From Mermis nigrescens (Eukaryota; Nematoda; Enoplea; Mermithida; Mermithidae), in NCBI GenBank assembly GCA_036768485.1, contig JAVLUZ010000710.1, forward strand, positions 37,501 to 101,500: a stretch of 64,000 bases of DNA, read 5' to 3'. Numbering within the stretch: the stretch's first letter is position 1; each line of letters begins with the position of its first letter. A program made the position numbers and the translations under genes. The notes beneath the pieces are model-generated. The model was given only the letters and a program-made list of their open reading frames with translations. It did no database searches and was not told where the DNA came from. This document shows, in pieces, positions 11,228-23,762 of this stretch.

Positions 11228-13195
11228 ATACCTATAATATACTTGGCCATCCTTTTTCTTATATGTTTTTCACAGCGAGTGCGAAATTTGTGTCCCCCCC
11301 TCACAGCTATAACGGCACACATCTGAGAGGTGCGGTTTTTTTAAAAGGTAGATAATAAAAAAACTTAGTGCCCCCATTTTTTTCTTGTTTACACTCAATA
11401 CCGAGCGCGTCGTGAGTGTGTAAAGTTTACACCAAAAATTCAAATAATTTGCGGAGGGCCAATTTTTTTAAAATGTTTCTCCTAATTAGTAGGTTACGAA
11501 TCTGGTCTTAAAATTTCTTTACACTCATTGGTTGTTGCACAGGAGTGTAAATTGGACGGTTTTTTTACAGTTTTCATGTGGCCAAGCATATCTAACTCAG
11601 TTTTATATTCTATGCAGTCTGAGTGGTTTCAAAATGTAGACGGTTAAAAAATCTAGAGGGAGACTTTTTTTAATTTTTTTTCAAAAGTAATATTCTCGAA
11701 TTTAGAGGCGGTTTATTGTAAAGAGTCTAAGACAAAAAAACTTTTCCCTGCCATATTCTCCACTTGGTAGACAAAACGTGGTAACTACCCTTAAAATGTG
11801 CCTCGTCTTAAGCGCTACACGTCAACATTTATTTTAGTTTTTTTACAATCAATATTGCGTTATTAGTGCAAGTGTAAACTTTACACTGAAAACATTTTTT
11901 CCGCCCATAGCGTCGTGGATGATGAATTTTTTCAAAAAATGTTTTCCCTAATTAGTAGGTTACGAATCTGGTCTTAAAATTTCTTTAAACTCATTGGTTG
12001 TTGCACAGGAGTGTAAATTAGACGGTTTTTTACTGTTTTCATGTGCAAGAGCATATCTAACTGAGTTTTACATTCTATGCAGTCTGATTGGTTTCAAAAG
12101 GTAGACGGTTATAAAATCTAGTAGAAACTTTTTTTATTTTTCTTAAAAAGTAATATTTTCGAATTTAGAGGCGATTTATTGTAAAGAGTCTGAGACAAAA
12201 ATATTTTTTCCCTGCCATATTCTCCACATAGTAGAAAGAACGTAGTAACTACCTTTAAAATTTGCCTCGTCTTAAGCGCTACACGTCAAAATTTATTTTG
12301 TTTATTTACAATCAATATTGCGTTATTAGTGCAGGTGTAAACTTTGCACTGAAAAAATTTTTTCCGCGCAGAGCGTCGTGGATGATAAATTTTTTTAAAT
12401 GTTCTCTGTGAGGTCAGAATAACGAATCTGACCTTAAAACTTTTCTACAATTAATATACAGTACCAGGGGTTTAAACTTTACTTTCTAGTGGATGAGTAA
12501 AAAAACAGATTTTGTCCCAGATTTCTCTGCCAACTTTTTTCGGTTATGAGTTAAGATAATTTAAATAGATAAATATAAAGTAACTTTTAAGGGCTACACG
12601 TCGAAGCAAACCGCGTTCAAAAAAACGTGATATTGAGTTGTTTATGGGGGTGTAAAGTTCGAAATCTGAGGTGTAAAATAGGCGAAAAAACAGGTTTTTT
12701 TCGTATTTAATTAATAAATCATATCAAATATTTCGCGAAACATAGGTTTGGCACATACAAACGTACTACAATCAAAGGGCTACAAACTGGCCCAAACCGA
12801 ATTTATTTACACTCAATAGGGCGTTCGGTTCAGATTTTTAAAGTTTACAATGTGGTGGACAGTGAAAAATACGTGTTTGTCCATATTTTTGTTCGCCACC
12901 CCTTAAACAGTACTTTATTTTTATCCTATTCGACCTCTCCCGACTTCTGAACAGAGAAAGTGGAGTGTAAATAAATTCGGTTTGGGCCAGTTTGCAGCCC
13001 TTTGATTGTAGTACGTTTGTATGTGCCAAACTTATGTTTGTAAACTTTACACTGAAAAAACTTTTTGGGAGAAAAGATCGGTTTGGGTTTTTTTGAAACA
13101 GATGAAAAAAACCGATTGATTGCCCCAGATGTACATTCTTGTGCTCAATTTCCATACGCACGTACACGACCGTTAAGCGCAACGCTTAAGTGAGT
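11228..13195 (+). repeat. Family E composite element, left part
   Basis: It opens CCTATAATATACTTGGCC, passes 'cacagcgagtgcgaaattt', then tandem ~465-bp modules (repeats at 11491/11957 and 11851/12314) rich in GTGTAAA and TTTACAC. A stretch at 12770-13030 is an inverted copy of itself. No coding. Confidence 0.75.
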
Positions 13196-13407
13196 CGCCC
13201 GGGACCACCTTCCCCTAAAAATTATCATATTTTTCATTCCATTCCCACACATATTTTCAATCAAAATCCGGGATAGGAAAATGGGTACTCGGGCTTAATG
13301 CGACTTGAGTACGAATTGGTATGTGTGTTATCATATCTTACGTGTGTTAAAAGATCATATGTGTGTGTCTCATATTTGTGCCTGTCTCGTTTGTACATAC
13401 CTTTACC

Positions 13408-13580
13408 CAGGGGCGGATTTAGTGGGGGGCGGCCGCCTCCCCCATTGGCCCAAAAAAGTGCGCAAAATTGAGCATTTTTAAGCGATTTTCAGCGATTTTC
13501 GGGTTAAAACGGCTTATTTTTCCGCGCAAGTCAGGGTTCCGCCCCCCGCCCCCCTTAGGGAAATCCTAGATCCGCCACTG
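13408..13580. mobile_element. hAT MITE (family N)
   Basis: The ends CAGGGGCGGATTTAG and CCTAGATCCGCCACTG are inverted repeats of hAT type. The 8-bp CCTTTACC stands at 13400-13407 and 13581-13588. Confidence 0.85.
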
Positions 13581-13677
13581 CCTTTACCGTAAGCTTTTGC
13601 CCATAGGCCTATTGTCGTATTCATAGATCCTTTTCATCTCTTGGTTCGTGTTGTTACGCCTCTTTTTCCGCATCAGT

Positions 13678-13701
13678 TAAAACTGCGTGCGAGCGCAGTT
13701 T
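13678..13701. repeat. Hairpin AAAACTGCG
   Basis: Perfect 9-bp arms AAAACTGCG/CGCAGTTTT around TGCGAG in an otherwise unassigned stretch. Confidence 0.7.
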
Positions 13702-13949
13702 TGACGGCACTTTAAGATTTTACATTTTACAATTAGTTTTTGAGCCTGAGAGCCTCTCCGCCAGCTTCCGCGCTGAGCGTATCTTTTTTCTTTTCGTCGC
13801 CGTACGTGAGCAGACTCCGTACATGCCTTTTTATCTGCTTGGCTGCAGAACTCGTCTGTTAGTTTTCCTGCGTAGTGTGCACGCTATTTTTCGCCGTACG
13901 CCTTGTTTTTAATCATTCGTGTTTGTGCCAATTGGCATCAGTTGTTGTC

Positions 13950-14213
13950 ATAGGTGGGCAGCACCAAAATTCTGGGGGGTGAAAAAATTTCTGGGGGGGG
14001 GGTGAAAAAATTTTCAAAGGTTAAAAATGGCTTTAAAAATGGTGGTATGGCGAAAAAAAACACCATTTTTCGACGTTTCTCATCGAGCACTATCCAATGG
14101 CATCCAAAAATTGCCAAAAAAGCAAAAAACTTTTTTCTGGGGGGGGGGGTTATTTTGATTTCTGGGCGGGTATTTCAACTTCTGGGGGTGCATACCCCCA
14201 GAAGTTTGATTTT
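13950..14213. repeat. Family B MULE-like copy
   Basis: It begins CATAGGTGGGCAGCACC, passes through 'ttcgacgtttctcatcgagc' and ends in the palindromic GGGGGTGCATACCCCC stretch. No target duplication was found. Confidence 0.6.
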
Positions 14214-14664
14214 ACCCGATTAGCGTAACACGACGGTCAGCAGCATGTATCCTCCATGCTGTCGCTTTTTAATTGCTTCATATTTTTTCTGTCCAAAAAA
14301 TATTGTAAAAATTAATTATTTAATTAACGATGCTGGGCTCGGTTGAATTTCCGTGCTGTTGAATTCTGTCCTTGTGCTACACTATACTTAGGAACCCTTA
14401 ATATTTTCAAGCACCGGAATTCGGTCCAAAACAAGTTAAATAATAATCTTTTTGAGCCCTCAATTAGGTTTCCGGGGAACTTACTTTAATTAGGTACCTA
14501 ATCTCAAAGGGGTTAAGTAAGTAAGTTTCACTAGGTGCGTGCGTAGAGGGACGGGCTACCTTGAATAGGCCGGGCCGCTTACCCCCGAATCGCCGGCTGG
14601 TGATCGACCTCCTAAAAAAGGCGAGAACCCCCGTGTGAGCGCATAAGCTTGAAATTCGGGTTGA

Positions 14665-15234
14665 TTAAGCGAAGTGAACGTTGCTTGAGTCTACGTTAAC
14701 ACATCTGATATTTATTTGTCCTTGGGCCATTGTGGAGACTTTTTTCATAAATGTTGATCGTAATATCATAATAACGAATCCGACTGAAATTTTCTTCAAA
14801 CTCTGTGGTTGTGTAAAGTTTACACTGCCTATTAACTCAACTCTTGTTCTAGAGCCTTGCGGAAGCTTAATTTTTTTTTTCAAAATGTTCCACGTAAAAT
14901 CAGAATTGAGAATCTGACTATTAGTTTTCTCTACACCTAGTAGTTGTGATAAATTTGCACTAATCATTTGTTGTTAAAATGTAGTTTATACTACAAATTT
15001 ACTTTACTTCAAATCTGAGCGTTAGTGTTCCTTACACTTGAAATTTGCGTAAAGTTAATGCTGAAAAACTTTGATCTGTTAAAATAATGTAAGGTTGCCT
15101 TGTCTGAGAAGGATAATGCTGATGTTAAGAACAGTATTGCTTTCCGTGTTTTCGTGACTGCTGTCATTATAATGGCATGTTACTGTATGTGTTTACTGAC
15201 TGATGTACTCAAATCATACTAATCAAAAGCGGGG
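14665..15234 (+). repeat. Family E composite element, right part
   Basis: It matches 45600-46423, ending in GTTTACTGACTGATG and 'ctaatcaaaagc' just before a family F element. Together with 11228-13195 it makes one ~3-kb E copy interrupted by 13196-14664. Confidence 0.7.
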
Positions 15235-15957
15235 TACTAGCAAAGAAAAATGCTCCGATGGAACAAAAAAGATGAATATACTTGGAATTGTGGATTATCA
15301 AGGATGTAAAAGGATGGGACTAGGAAAAATCTACCTAAAGTCGCAAAATCTGCTAAAAATCACACTTTCTATAAGCAACGCAAAAAATCGAAGTATATTC
15401 TGCGGCCAACAGATTAAAATAAATATTTAACCATAAAATGATTGAAAAAGCAGCACATTAGCTACGCAGTAGCTATGGGAAATGATGTTGAGTAAAACTA
15501 ACTGTCTTTCTAAGCCAATTGAATGAATGGTTTAAAACAGTAGGAAACACTTATGTTGACTTGAAACAGACTAGATGTAGGTACACTAGCATGCCCTTAA
15601 GGATTGTGTGCACTAATCAATCGGCCGCTGCTTTGCTTGCTTTAATGCTCAGAACGAAATAAAACAACTTTAAATACAATACCACTTAATTTTCTATCAA
15701 TCAGGATACGAAGCTAGTCAGCGTTGCTACTTGCCATTAATTTAAAAAATAAACATTACAGATTGCTTTTATACACTCTTATCTGAAACTTTGAACATTA
15801 TTTAAAAAAGACACTTTTTAGAGGCTGCAGAATATACTTCGATTTTTTGCGTTGCTTAGAGAAAGTGTGATTTTTAGCAGATTTTGCGACTTTAGGTAGA
15901 TTTTTCCTAGTCCCATCCTTTTACATCCTTGATAATACTCCCAATATATTTTGAAAT
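15235..15957. mobile_element. Family F long-TIR element, right end clipped
   Basis: The left inverted repeat starts TACTAGCAAAGAAAAATGC and ends CGAAGTATATTCTGCGGCC. The right one starts near 15828 and is cut off at about 15957. The centre is the reverse of that at 46600-47000. Confidence 0.75.
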
Positions 15958-16254
15958 TATTGCCTTTGCCGTTAAATTTGCGGTATTCAAAGAAAACTAA
16001 TGCATAAATGATAAATTGGCGCAGTGTGCCGGAAAATTTTGGCATATTCACTATTTTAAAGTGAAATCTGGGCTTCTAAGGTAAGCAATATACTTTAAAA
16101 TAAGAAACCCGGCGCGAAGCGCAAGTTTTATAGCTCAAAAGTGTGCTAAAAATGTATGTTTGCTGCCCTTTTATTAGACAAGCGGGAATTTTTAATTTTT
16201 TCCTTTGGGGACCCTTGGGAAACACAAAAATTTTTCTATTTCGGGAGTTGGGGA

Positions 16255-16550
16255 AGGGGGTCAGCCCATACGTGGGCAGCAAGAAAATTCTGGGGGAGAG
16301 GTTTTTTTGAAGGTAGAAAAATGGCCTTAAAAATGGTGGTATGGCGATAAAAACACCATTTTTCGACGTTTCTCATCAAGCACTATCCATTGGCATCAAA
16401 AAATTGCGAAAAAAACGAAAAAAATTTTCAAAAATTGAATTCTGGGGGGGGGTATTTTGGTTTCTGGGGGGTGCATACCCCCCAAACCCCCCACGCCCAG
16501 GTGTGGTCAGGCCCGCCTCCCGGCTCCAGTTACGCCCCTGCATTCGTACA
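16255..16550. repeat. Family B MULE-like copy
   Basis: It has the same order as the copy at 13950, ending CCCCACGCCCAGGTGTGG. The ORFs here are out-of-frame noise. Confidence 0.6.
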
Positions 16551-16555
16551 TAGTA

Positions 16556-16668
16556 GGGGTGTGCCGAGTCCATTTTTTTCAAAAACTCGGGTCCGGGTCC
16601 GAAATTTAAAAGTAGGGTCCGGATCCAAAAAGCTGGACCCGTTGGGGTTCGGGTCCGGGTTCAATGTA
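16556..16668. repeat. GGGTCC hexamer island (family Q)
   Basis: CGGGTCCGGGTCC units in both orientations around 'aaatttaaaagt'. The same motif appears at 23640-23762. Confidence 0.7.
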
Positions 16669-16989
16669 TAAAATATATCACAAGATGTTCATAGCATATG
16701 ATAATATGATACAGATGGCTGTTGCATGAAATACCATACGTATATTTGTTTACATATTACTCCAACTCAATTAATTGAATGCACGAGTTACAGTTTATTG
16801 TGTAATGTAGCCCAATATCCAGGACTATCTTCCTAAGGAATCGCCAAAATTGAGAAAATTTATCTAATGCGCTCATGTGCGACTTTACATGGCGAAACTT
16901 TTTTTATGTACCTACCTATTTGGAGTTTCAGGATCACTCCAACAACTTTTGATGATAAAACACTGTTACAAGAGCATGGGGGATGAGGG

Positions 16990-17125
16990 GTACTCCTCTT
17001 CTTGAGCTTTAAAAAACTGATAGCTATACAACCATTTGGCCGAAAAAACTTTGCTATATAGCTTTTTTGGGCTCAGAAAATGAGCTGTATAGCCTTTGAA
17101 GCTCAGAAAACTAGCTAAGCCTTTT
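16990..17125. repeat. ~30-bp minisatellite with TAGCTATATAGC (family I)
   Basis: Degenerate units 'gctatatagctttttttggg' and 'ctcagaaaactagc'. Related arrays lie at 19738 and 48462. Confidence 0.6.
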
Positions 17126-17185
17126 TTTGGATTCAGAACCACACAGCGTGACTCGTAAGCTCACAAATGGTATATATGTAGACTC

Positions 17186-17708
17186 CCCTAAACAACGCAA
17201 AAATCGAAGTATATTCTGTGGCATATGCGCGTTTCTGCAGATTTTCCGTAGTAATTTCGATTACGATGGCGAATATTTTGATTACTTTATTTTGGAAAAT
17301 TTAAAGAAATTTTTGTGGTTTTTCAAGAAAACTATTGAGTTGGCAATGTAGGTGTAAAGTTTACACTATTATCTTTTACTCCAGAGCATTGTGAAAGGTC
17401 AAGATTTCATTAAATAAGTAATACATTGATTATTTAATAGTCATGAAAGTGTCTTCAATGCTCTTTTGCGAAACACTTAAATATGCTTTGTGACTACACC
17501 CTCATTTTCACAGGCCGCGGAATATACTTCGATTTTTGCGTTGTTTAGGGGAAGTCTAACTGTCATGCACATTCCTATGGCTTCTGTGCATATAGGGACA
17601 TTTTCCCTAGTCCTCTCCTTTTACATCTCTAAGCAATGAAGAAATTAAAGTGTATTTACCTTTTTTGTTCCATTGGAGCATTTTTCTTTGCTAGTTCCCT
17701 TCTTTTAT
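17186..17708. mobile_element. Family F element, degraded
   Basis: A remnant of the left inverted repeat (17186-17226) faces the right one (17515-17708, ending CTTTGCTAGTTCCC). Confidence 0.55.
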
Positions 17709-17731
17709 TTAATAATTAAGGCCATATATGT

Positions 17732-17772
17732 TAATAGGTGGACAGCGCCAAAATTCTGGGGGGGGGTGCAAA
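17732..17772. repeat. Family B terminal fragment
   Basis: 'taggtggacagcgccaaaatt' and CTGGGGGGGGGTG match the left end of family B. Confidence 0.5.
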
Positions 17773-19724
17773 TAGCTGAAGAAATTTATTTTCTTCTTCG
17801 AACCCTTTATACTAAAATGACCACAGATCAAGAAATATTGCGTTAGAAGAGAAAAAATTTATGTTTTGAGATATTACAGCCCTCTTCATTATAAAACCAA
17901 TTTTACTGCACAGAAACCTAAATTGAGCTAGATAAGCTATAGAAACGTAACAGTAAACCAGCCATACTTTACACTTTTGTGCAACGGCCATTGAGTGTAA
18001 AGAAATTTTAAGGTCAGATTCGTAATCTACAACTCAGGAGGCAACATATAAAAAAATTGGCCCTCCACAAGATACTCAATGCTCTAGGCGGAAAAGTGCT
18101 TCTCAGTGTAAACTTTACACTTGGCAAGCGAATAACGCAATGTTGGGTGTATAGAAACAAAATAAACTAGGATCTGTAACGCTAAGGTCAGGGCACATTT
18201 TAAGCATAATTAACATGTTCCGCTTGCTTAGCGGAGTAGCTAAAGAAATTTCGTTTTTCGTCTCAAACCTTTTACACTAAAACAATCACAGATCGAGAAA
18301 TTCGCGTTAAAAGAGAAAAAATTTACGATTTGAGATGTTGTACACCTCTACATTATAAAACCAATTGGACTGCACAGAAACCTAAATTGAGTTAGATAAA
18401 GTTTAGAGCAGGCTACACAGTAAAAAAATTCGATTACTTTACACTTTTGTGCAACAACCATTGAGTGAAAAAAATTAATCTCAGATTCGTAATCTACAAC
18501 TCAGGAGCAAAATTACGAAAAAATTGGCCCTCCGCAAATTGTTTGATACCCAAAGCTCTGGGCGGAAAAGTGCTTCTCGGTGTAAACTTTACACTTGTGC
18601 TAATAACGCAATATTGGGTGTATAGAAACAAAATAAACTAGGATCTGTAACGCTAAGGTCAGGGCACATTTTAAGCATAATTAGCATTTTCCGCCTATTT
18701 AGCGGATTAGTTGGAGAGATTTCGTTTCTCGTCTCGAACTCTTTACACTAAAACGATCAGAGATCGATAAATATTGCGTTAAAAAAAGAAAAAATTTTAC
18801 GTTTTTGAGATATTGTAACCTTCACATTATAAAACCAATTGAACTGCACAAGAAACCAAAATTGAGTTAGATAAGCTTTAGAATACGCTAACAGTAAAAA
18901 ACCCGTATACTTTACACTTTTGTGCAACAACAATTCAGTGTTAAGAAATTTTAAGGTCAGATCGTAATCTAAAACTGAGGGGCAACATTTAAAAAAATTG
19001 GTTCTCCGCAAATTGTTTGATGCCCAATGCTTTGGGCGGAAAAATGCTTCTCGGTGTAAACTTTACACTTGTGCTAATACTGCAATATTGGGTGTATAGA
19101 AACAAAATAAACTAGGATTTGTAATGCTAAGGTCAGGGCACATTTTAAGCATAATTAGCATGTTCCGCCTATTTAGCAAAGGAGTTGGAGAAATTTCGTT
19201 TTTCGTCTCGAGCCCTTAACACTTAAACGATCACAGATCAAGAAATATTGCGTTAAAAGAGATAAGAAATCGTTTTTGAGATATTGCAGACCTCTACATT
19301 ATAAAAGTGATTGGATTTCACAGAAAACAAAATTGACTTAGATAAGCTGAAGGGACACGCAAAGAGTAAAAAACAAATATGACTTTACACTTTTCTGTAA
19401 CAACTATTGAGTGTAAAGAAATTTTAAGTTCAGATTCGTAATCTACAACTCGTAGGCAACATGTAAAAAAATTGGCCCTCCACAAATTATTTGATTTTTT
19501 TTGGTTTACACTTTACACACTCATTGCTAACTCGGTATTAAGTGTAAACAAAAAAAAGATGGGCATCGAATTTTTCAATTATCCATCGATTAAAAAAACC
19601 GCACCTCCCAGGTGTGTACCGTTATTGCTGTGAGAGGGGGACACAAATTTCGCACTTGTCGTGATAAACATATAAGAAAAAGGATGGCCAAGTATTTTAT
19701 AGGTAGCGCTATCGCGCTACCTAT
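17770..19724 (-). repeat. Family E composite element, reverse, with ~472-bp tandem modules
   Basis: The marker AAACTAGGAT recurs at about 18166, 18637 and 19111, a 471-474-bp period. Each module carries GTGTAAACTTTACAC. The end has a GAGTGCGAAATTTGT-type stretch and the hairpin at 19699-19724. Confidence 0.8.
19699..19724. repeat. Hairpin ATAGGTAGCGC at a family E end
   Basis: Perfect 11-bp arms around TATC. Confidence 0.9.
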
Positions 19725-19737
19725 GATGTCTTTTCTG

Positions 19738-19855
19738 AGTTTCAACGTATATATAGCTATTTTACCGACTCCAAAAAGGGCTAAATTGCTATTTCTAGTC
19801 TAAAAAGGCTTTATAGCTATGTTTGTGAGTCCGAAAAGGCTATAGAACCGTTTTT
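19738..19855. repeat. Family I minisatellite
   Basis: 'atatagctattttaccgac', 'aaggctttatagctatgttt' units. Confidence 0.6.
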
Positions 19856-19867
19856 ACGAAGCACTTG

Positions 19868-19915
19868 TAGTCTGTTGCACATAACTTCGTGCATAAATTT
19901 TAAGAATTCTCATCC
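19868..19915. mobile_element. Family G MITE, left end only
   Basis: GTCTGTTGCACATAACTTC and 'gcataaattttaagaatt' match the family G terminus. Confidence 0.5.
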
Positions 19916-19997
19916 GCCGCGAAGCGTCCAAGTCGTTTACATTTTTATCGCCTGAAATCAATTTTGTAGCTTTTTGAAAGGTTACGATAATTATGTA

Positions 19998-20604
19998 TAC
20001 TAGCAAAAGAAAATGCTCCGATGGAACAAAAAGGGAATATGCTTGGGATTAGAGAATTATCGAGGATGTAAAGGAGGGGACTAGGGAAAAATCTCCTATG
20101 TTATATGCCAAAAATCGCAAAATATGTTAAAAACCAAACTTTCTCTAAACAATGCAAAAAATCGAAGTATATTCTGCGGCCTTTGAAAAATGTAAAAGTT
20201 TAGTAAACAATTGTTGTAGACATGTGTAAAAGAGTATCTACATAAGGTCTGTTGCACGTCAGCTTCCGTGTTTCCTTACTGCTTTGAACCAACAATATCA
20301 TCGATTGTCTTGAATGCATCGATATGTACTATTTCATTCAATTCGCTTAGCTACTGCATTGCTAATTCGCTGCTTTTTTCAATCAATTTTTTAGTAAATA
20401 GTTTATTTCTATTGGGAGGCCGCAGAATATACTTCGATTTTTTGTATTGTTTAGAGAAAGTCTGGTTTTTAACATATTTTGCGATTTTTGGCATATAACA
20501 TAGGGAGATTTTTCCTAGTCCCCTCCTTTTACATCCTCGATAATTCTCAATCCCAAGTATATTCCCCTTTTTTGTTCCATCGGAGCATTTTTTCTTTGCT
20601 AGTA
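19998..20604. mobile_element. Family F long-TIR element, complete
   Basis: Inverted repeats of ~180 bp (19998-20180 and 20420-20604) enclose a short centre with no coding text. It abuts family E at 20605. Confidence 0.8.
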
Positions 20605-22990
20605 CCCTACTTTTAATTAGCAAGATTTGGAAATACAATACTAGATTTCATTTACTGTGCGGTTCTTCTAATAATTGAATGGTTTAAACTTTACAAAACT
20701 ACTAGTTGTAGAAGAAACAAACATTCTGATTAGTAATTCTTATGTTACGTAGAACATCCTGTAAATAAATATGCTTCCAAAACTTTCTAGAGCTAACTTA
20801 ATTTACATTTTAAACTTTACACAAGAGTGTAAAGAATTTTAGTGGAATTAATAATTTCGATATTGCTCTGATATAACGATCAGCATCTATTAAGAAACGA
20901 AACCTCTATAATGTTCTTAGAACAAATTAACATTAGGTGTTAATCAATTTACACTACTCTTCATGCGCTCCTAGCAGACGTATCACATCTGTTTCCATAT
21001 ATATTTTACGATTTTAGGGAAAAAATAAGTTACCGTGAGGCTCTAGAATGGAGCTTATTATATAGTGTAAACCTTAAACTAGCAACGAGTGTAAAGAAGA
21101 TTTTAGTCGGATTTGTAAATTCGATATTACTCGGATATTACGATCAACATTCATGAAAAAATTACATCTCCATAATGGTTTAAGGACAAATAGACACAGA
21201 TGTAAACCACTTTGCATCACTGTTGAGTGTAAACAAACGCGCCCAGCTGACGTCCTATATTTCATTCCCTGTAAATTTTTAGATCTCAGGAAAAAATTTC
21301 GGTTTTTGCAATGCTCTAGAACAAAGGCTAACATGCAGTGTAAACTTTACACAACCGCCTAGTGTAAAGAGGATTTTATTTCGATTTGTAAATCTGATAT
21401 TACTCGGATATTATTACCAACATTTATGAAAAAATTGCATGTCTACAATGGTCTGAGGACAAATAAACAATGAGTGTAAACTACTTTACATCACTGTTGG
21501 ATGTAAACAAACGCGCCTACGTGACGTCTCACATTTGATTCTTTGAAAATTTCTAGACTCCAAGAAAAAATTAGGTTTCTGGAATGCTCAAAAACGAAGA
21601 TAAATACATATGTAGTGTAAACTTCATGTAAACACCTAGTGTAAAGAAGATTTTGGTCAGATTCGTAATTTTGATATTGTTCCGATATTACGATTAATAT
21701 TTATGAAAAAATTAAGTCTCCATAATGTTCTATGGGCAAACTAACAATAGGTGTAAACCACTTTACAACACTGTAGAGTGTAAACATATGCGCCAGACTG
21801 GCATATCAAATTTGGTTCCTGGTCCATTTCTAGACTTGATAAACGTGTCCCTGACTCGTAACCGGAGAAGCAGGCAGAAAAAACAAGACAGAAACGCATT
21901 TTAAACACCAAATTTTTGACTTTACACTCGCTAAATATTAATGTATAGACAATTTGCTTTGACATGCACCCGATATAAAGCACTTTATTTTTATTCTATT
22001 GGACTTATCCCGACTTCTGGACGGAGAAAGTGGCGAACAAAAAACGCAACAAAAACGTATTTTCCATCATTTAGAACACTGTAAACTTTAAAATTCCGTA
22101 CCGAACTCCCCATTGAGTTTAAAGAAATTCGGTTTGGTACAATTTGTAGCTTTTAAATCGTAGTACATTCCTGTGTGCCAAAATTCTGTTGCAAAAATTA
22201 TTTGGTATGATTTATTAATCAAACTTCGGAAAAAACGTGTTTTTTCGCCCATTTTTTACCTCTGATTTCGAACTTTACACCCCATAAATAACTCAATATT
22301 GCGTTTTTTAAATGCGGTTTGCTGCGATGTGTAGCCCCTGAGAGGCACTTTATTAATGCTGTCTTCAATTTACACTGACTCATAAGCGGAAAAATTTGGC
22401 AGAGAAATCTTACTTAAAATCCGTTTTTACACCATCCACTAGAGTGTAAACTTTAAACCCCAGGATCTAACTCACCATAGAGCGTAGAAGACTTTGCTTA
22501 TATGCAGAATGTAGCCCTTGATCCGCTCTACATTTCTGTCAGAAAACATTTTAAAAAACTCATAACCGGAGTTAGTATCAGACATAAGCAGGTTGAAAAC
22601 TCGACCAAAAAGTGCTTTTTCACCCCCAGATTTTCGCACTCTTTACACTGCCATTCGAGAACTAATGCGAATTTCAAAAAACAAAAAAATGTTGTTCTGT
22701 AGAATTCATCCCTCTATAATCCTTTGCTGTTCAATTGTTCGAGTCATCAATACTCAGTTGTCCACATGCCGTGACAAAAAGGTCCCAAAATTTGTCCTAT
22801 GTTATAACGTTACACAAAAACTTTACACCTTCTTTACACAGTCAGTTTTGAGTTTCAAGAAAAACAAAAAAACACGGGCAGCGAATTTTTTTATTATCTT
22901 TCTTTTAAAAAAACCGCACCTTCCAGAAGTGTCCCGTTATAGCTATAGGGGGTGCACAGGTGTTAGGAGGTACCCAAGTATATTATAGGT
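20605..22990 (-). repeat. Family E composite element, reverse, with ~275-bp modules
   Basis: The marker ATGAAAAAATT recurs with its G at 21155, 21428 and 21705 (273 and 277 bp). It joins a family F element at 20604 and ends near a hairpin at 22985. Confidence 0.8.
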
Positions 22991-23010
22991 ACGCGCTAAC
23001 GCGCTACCTA
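22985..23010. repeat. Decayed TAGGTA-CGCGC hairpin at a family E end
   Basis: TAGGTACGCGC TAAC GCGCTACCTA pairs with one bulge. Third E end with this structure. Confidence 0.75.
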
Positions 23011-23108
23011 AGATATATATCAGATCAATGCTTTAATCGCAATCTGTCAGCTTATTGTCGGAGACAGTTTTAAAATTTATGACCGAAGTTATGTGAAACG
23101 GACTATAG
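23011..23108. mobile_element. Family G MITE, right half
   Basis: 'aatcgcaatctgtcagctt' and the end GAAGTTATGTGAAACGGACT match family G. It abuts the end of a family E copy. Confidence 0.6.
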
Positions 23109-23337
23109 CTATCTACTAATTTGGTTTTAACCCCTCCCTGAAAGTTTGAACTCGCGAACCTATGACAAAGCATTGTAAAAAATTAAGTGATTCGGCAGAA
23201 TTCTTTGTCATTTTTACACGTTTAACTCACTTTTGCAGTCTTTTGAGGACAATGCAAAAAACGTACATCTCGTCGCTTTAAAATCAATTTTGTAGCTTTT
23301 TGAAGATAGCAAAAGGAATAATAATCTGTTTCACAGC

Positions 23338-23506
23338 AAAACAGGAATAATAATCTGAATCACATAAGTTTGGTCATATATTTTAAGAAATTTCTCCGAC
23401 AGTAAGCCGGTGGATTACGATAATTATACATAGAGATTAATGCAATAATCACAATCTATTAGGTTTTTGTCGCAGATTTTCAAAACTTATGTGGAATGGA
23501 GTATCT
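23338..23506. mobile_element. Family G MITE
   Basis: CTGAATCACATAAGTTTGG at the left and AAACTTATGTGGAATGGAGT at the right, diverged. Confidence 0.55.
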
Positions 23507-23639
23507 TTCGCCTACTCCCAAAAAAGTTGGCTTTTTTTATCCTTTTAAAAACGCTTAAAACAGCACATTTTTTACGAATTATAAAGAAAATCGTTAATTC
23601 TGGCGATTGTAAAGAAAATTGCAGGTTGGATACAGACTC

Positions 23640-23762
23640 GATATTTCTTGAGGTCGGGTCCGGGTCCGTGTCCAAAATTTTGGACAACCTCGGGTCCGGG
23701 TCCGGGTCCAAAATTTCTGGTCGGGTACTCCGACCATTCGGATCCAGGTATCCGATACACCT
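23640..23762. repeat. GGGTCC hexamer island (family Q)
   Basis: GGTCGGGTCCGGGTCC units on either side of 'aaaattttgga'. ORFs with D-P-D-P repeats are artefacts. Confidence 0.7.

Larger units (their letters stand above)
13196..14664. other. Unassigned stretch interrupting a family E copy
   Basis: Apart from the hAT MITE, a small hairpin and a family B copy, 13589-13949 and 14214-14664 hold moderately GC-rich sequence in which I see no gene. Confidence 0.4.

Noticed and set aside
22593..22988. 131-codon plus-strand ORF
   Set aside because: It lies wholly in noncoding family E repeat and is not open in other E copies.
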